DNA from: a virus
Length of the DNA: 25,964 bases
Virus record (IMG/VR): IMGVR_UViG_3300020595_000174
Location: 1 to 25,964 of that record
Strand: one strand, 5' to 3'
Each line of letters begins with the position of its first letter. Position 1 is the first letter of the stretch. Positions 25,165 to 25,964 of the stretch are shown here, one piece after another. The notes beneath the pieces were generated by a model that saw only the letters and a program-made list of their open reading frames with translations, searched no databases and was not told where the DNA came from. Both the position numbers and the translations under genes were made by a program.

Positions 25165-25964
25165 ATGTCAGATTTTATTGTTAACCTCGAACAAGATACA
25201 TTTGAAGTATCGTTCCAAGAAACCGGTACTCAAGGCTTAATTGGTCTTCAAGGAGACATTGGTCTTCAAGGAGAAATTGGTCTTCAAGGTCTTATTGGTC
25301 TCCAAGGTCTTATTGGTCTTCAAGGTCTTATTGGCCTTCAGGGCATCGGCCTTCAAGGTCTTATTGGGCTACAAGGTGATCAAGGAGACATTGGTCTTCA
25401 AGGTCTTATTGGCCTTCAGGGCATCGGCCTTCAAGGTCTTCAAGGAGCACAAGGATTTAATACAGCTGTTATTTACGCATACAAGCGATCTGCTACAGCA
25501 GTTACTTCACCCCCTTTTCGTGACCGTGTTTGGACCTTTTCTACCGCATCCTTTGACAGTAATGTTTTAGGAGACGGATGGATACCTACAATTCCCGCAG
25601 GAACTGGTGACCTTTACATATCTGTAGCTATCGCTAGATCCACAGCAGCTTCAGTATTAATTGACTCTGAGAATGGGTGGACTTCCCCTCAGCTACTGTC
25701 TGAAACAGGATTAATAGGTCTTCAGGGTCTTATTGGCCTTCAAGGAGACATCGGTCTTCAGGGTGATCAAGGTCTTCAAGGAGAAATTGGGCTACAAGGT
25801 CTTCAGGGTGATCAAGGAGACATTGGTCTTCAAGGAGAAATTGGTCTTCAAGGTCTTATTGGTCTCCAAGGTCTTATTGGTCTTCAAGGTCTTATTGGCC
25901 TTCAGGGCATCGGCCTTCAAGGTCTTATTGGGCTACAAGGTGATCAAGGAGACATTGGTCTTCA
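25165..25964 (+). CDS. Collagen-like (Gly-X-Y) tail fibre, partial at right edge
   Basis: The frame from ATG 25165 has no stop and runs off the window (266 codons seen). Residues 1-20 (MSDFIVNLEQDTFEVSFQET) may attach to the tail. Residues about 21-97 and 182-266 are Gly-X-Y repeats, mostly GLQ, GLI, GDI, GEI and GDQ, likely to form a triple helix as in other phage fibres. Between them, residues about 98-181 form a beta domain (VIYAYKRSAT...WIPTIPAGTGDLYISVAIARST), reminiscent of the repeated module in the gpJ-like protein. The repeats contain no Pro or Lys. They are broken at a fixed point by GIG (GLQGIGLQG). AGGA at 25152-25155 is the ribosome site. Confidence 0.9.
   Translation, partial: MSDFIVNLEQDTFEVSFQETGTQGLIGLQGDIGLQGEIGLQGLIGLQGLIGLQGLIGLQGIGLQGLIGLQGDQGDIGLQGLIGLQGIGLQGLQGAQGFNTAVIYAYKRSATAVTSPPFRDRVWTFSTASFDSNVLGDGWIPTIPAGTGDLYISVAIARSTAASVLIDSENGWTSPQLLSETGLIGLQGLIGLQGDIGLQGDQGLQGEIGLQGLQGDQGDIGLQGEIGLQGLIGLQGLIGLQGLIGLQGIGLQGLIGLQGDQGDIGL
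25249..25400 (+). repeat. 152-base perfect direct repeat in fibre gene, copy 1
   Basis: This stretch is identical to 25813-25964. The two copies are 564 bases apart (188 codons), so exchange between them keeps frame and would delete or add one Gly-X-Y plus beta-domain unit. The second copy is cut by the window edge, so the repeat may be longer. Confidence 0.95.
25813..25964 (+). repeat. 152-base perfect direct repeat in fibre gene, copy 2
   Basis: Second copy, reaching the window edge. It suggests a protein built from ~188-residue units, each a triple-helical stalk and a globular knob. Confidence 0.95.

Noticed and set aside
25241-25570. A + strand frame rich in VFKVLLVFK-type repeats
   Set aside because: It is an out-of-frame reading of the collagen-like repeats; the real frame starts at 25165 with a plausible N-terminus.
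25225-25964. CRISPR-like array from the regular repeats
   Set aside because: The repeats are Gly-X-Y codons in one open frame, with no unique spacers of constant length.

Overview
The window is a block of late (virion) genes from a tailed dsDNA phage. All genes lie on the + strand and are tightly packed; no gap exceeds about 125 bases. A very long tape measure gene, no sheath gene, a lambda G/GT-type frameshift pair and a gpJ-like tail-tip protein point to a long-tailed siphovirus. Marine-type features (2OG-Fe(II) oxygenases beside tail fibres, Gly-X-Y repeat fibres, an AT-leaning composition by eye) suggest an aquatic Gram-negative host. The host cannot be named from the sequence, and I see no integrase, repressor or host flank.

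Layout: (1) 1-658, the C-terminal end of a T7-type single-subunit RNA polymerase, open at the left edge. (2) 749-3912, head genes: scaffold, major capsid protein, DnaT-like head-tail adaptor, head-closure protein and tail terminator. (3) 3932-5173, two tandem paralogous tail tube proteins that share near-identical DNA, followed by a UUCG-loop hairpin. (4) 5234-6492, a small unknown gene, the tail-assembly chaperone pair with an in-frame GGGAAAC -1 slippery site, and an HK97 gp10-like tail completion protein, closed by an intrinsic terminator. (5) 6617-14155, a 2512-residue tape measure protein with about 77-residue repeats. (6) 14186-22524, tail-tip genes: probable distal tail protein, small GNAT-like protein, gpL/DUF2163-like protein and a 2231-residue gpJ-like central fibre made of repeated modules with a possible carbohydrate-binding C-terminus. 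(7) 22590-24624, three genes joined by 4-base stop/start overlaps: DUF6445/2OG-Fe(II) oxygenase, family 2 glycosyltransferase, second DUF6445 paralogue. (8) 24682 to the right edge, a BppU-like protein and a Gly-X-Y (collagen-like) fibre running off the window.

Together the genes encode head assembly, the head-tail joint, the tail tube and its length ruler, and a tip with adhesion fibres. Two parts go beyond an ordinary late operon. One is the RNA polymerase end directly before the scaffold gene, which may mean phage-encoded or virion-borne transcription. The other is the translationally coupled oxygenase-glycosyltransferase-oxygenase cassette between two repeat-rich fibre genes, which suggests enzymatic decoration of the fibres. 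Host, virion packaging of the polymerase and the target of the cassette are inferences.
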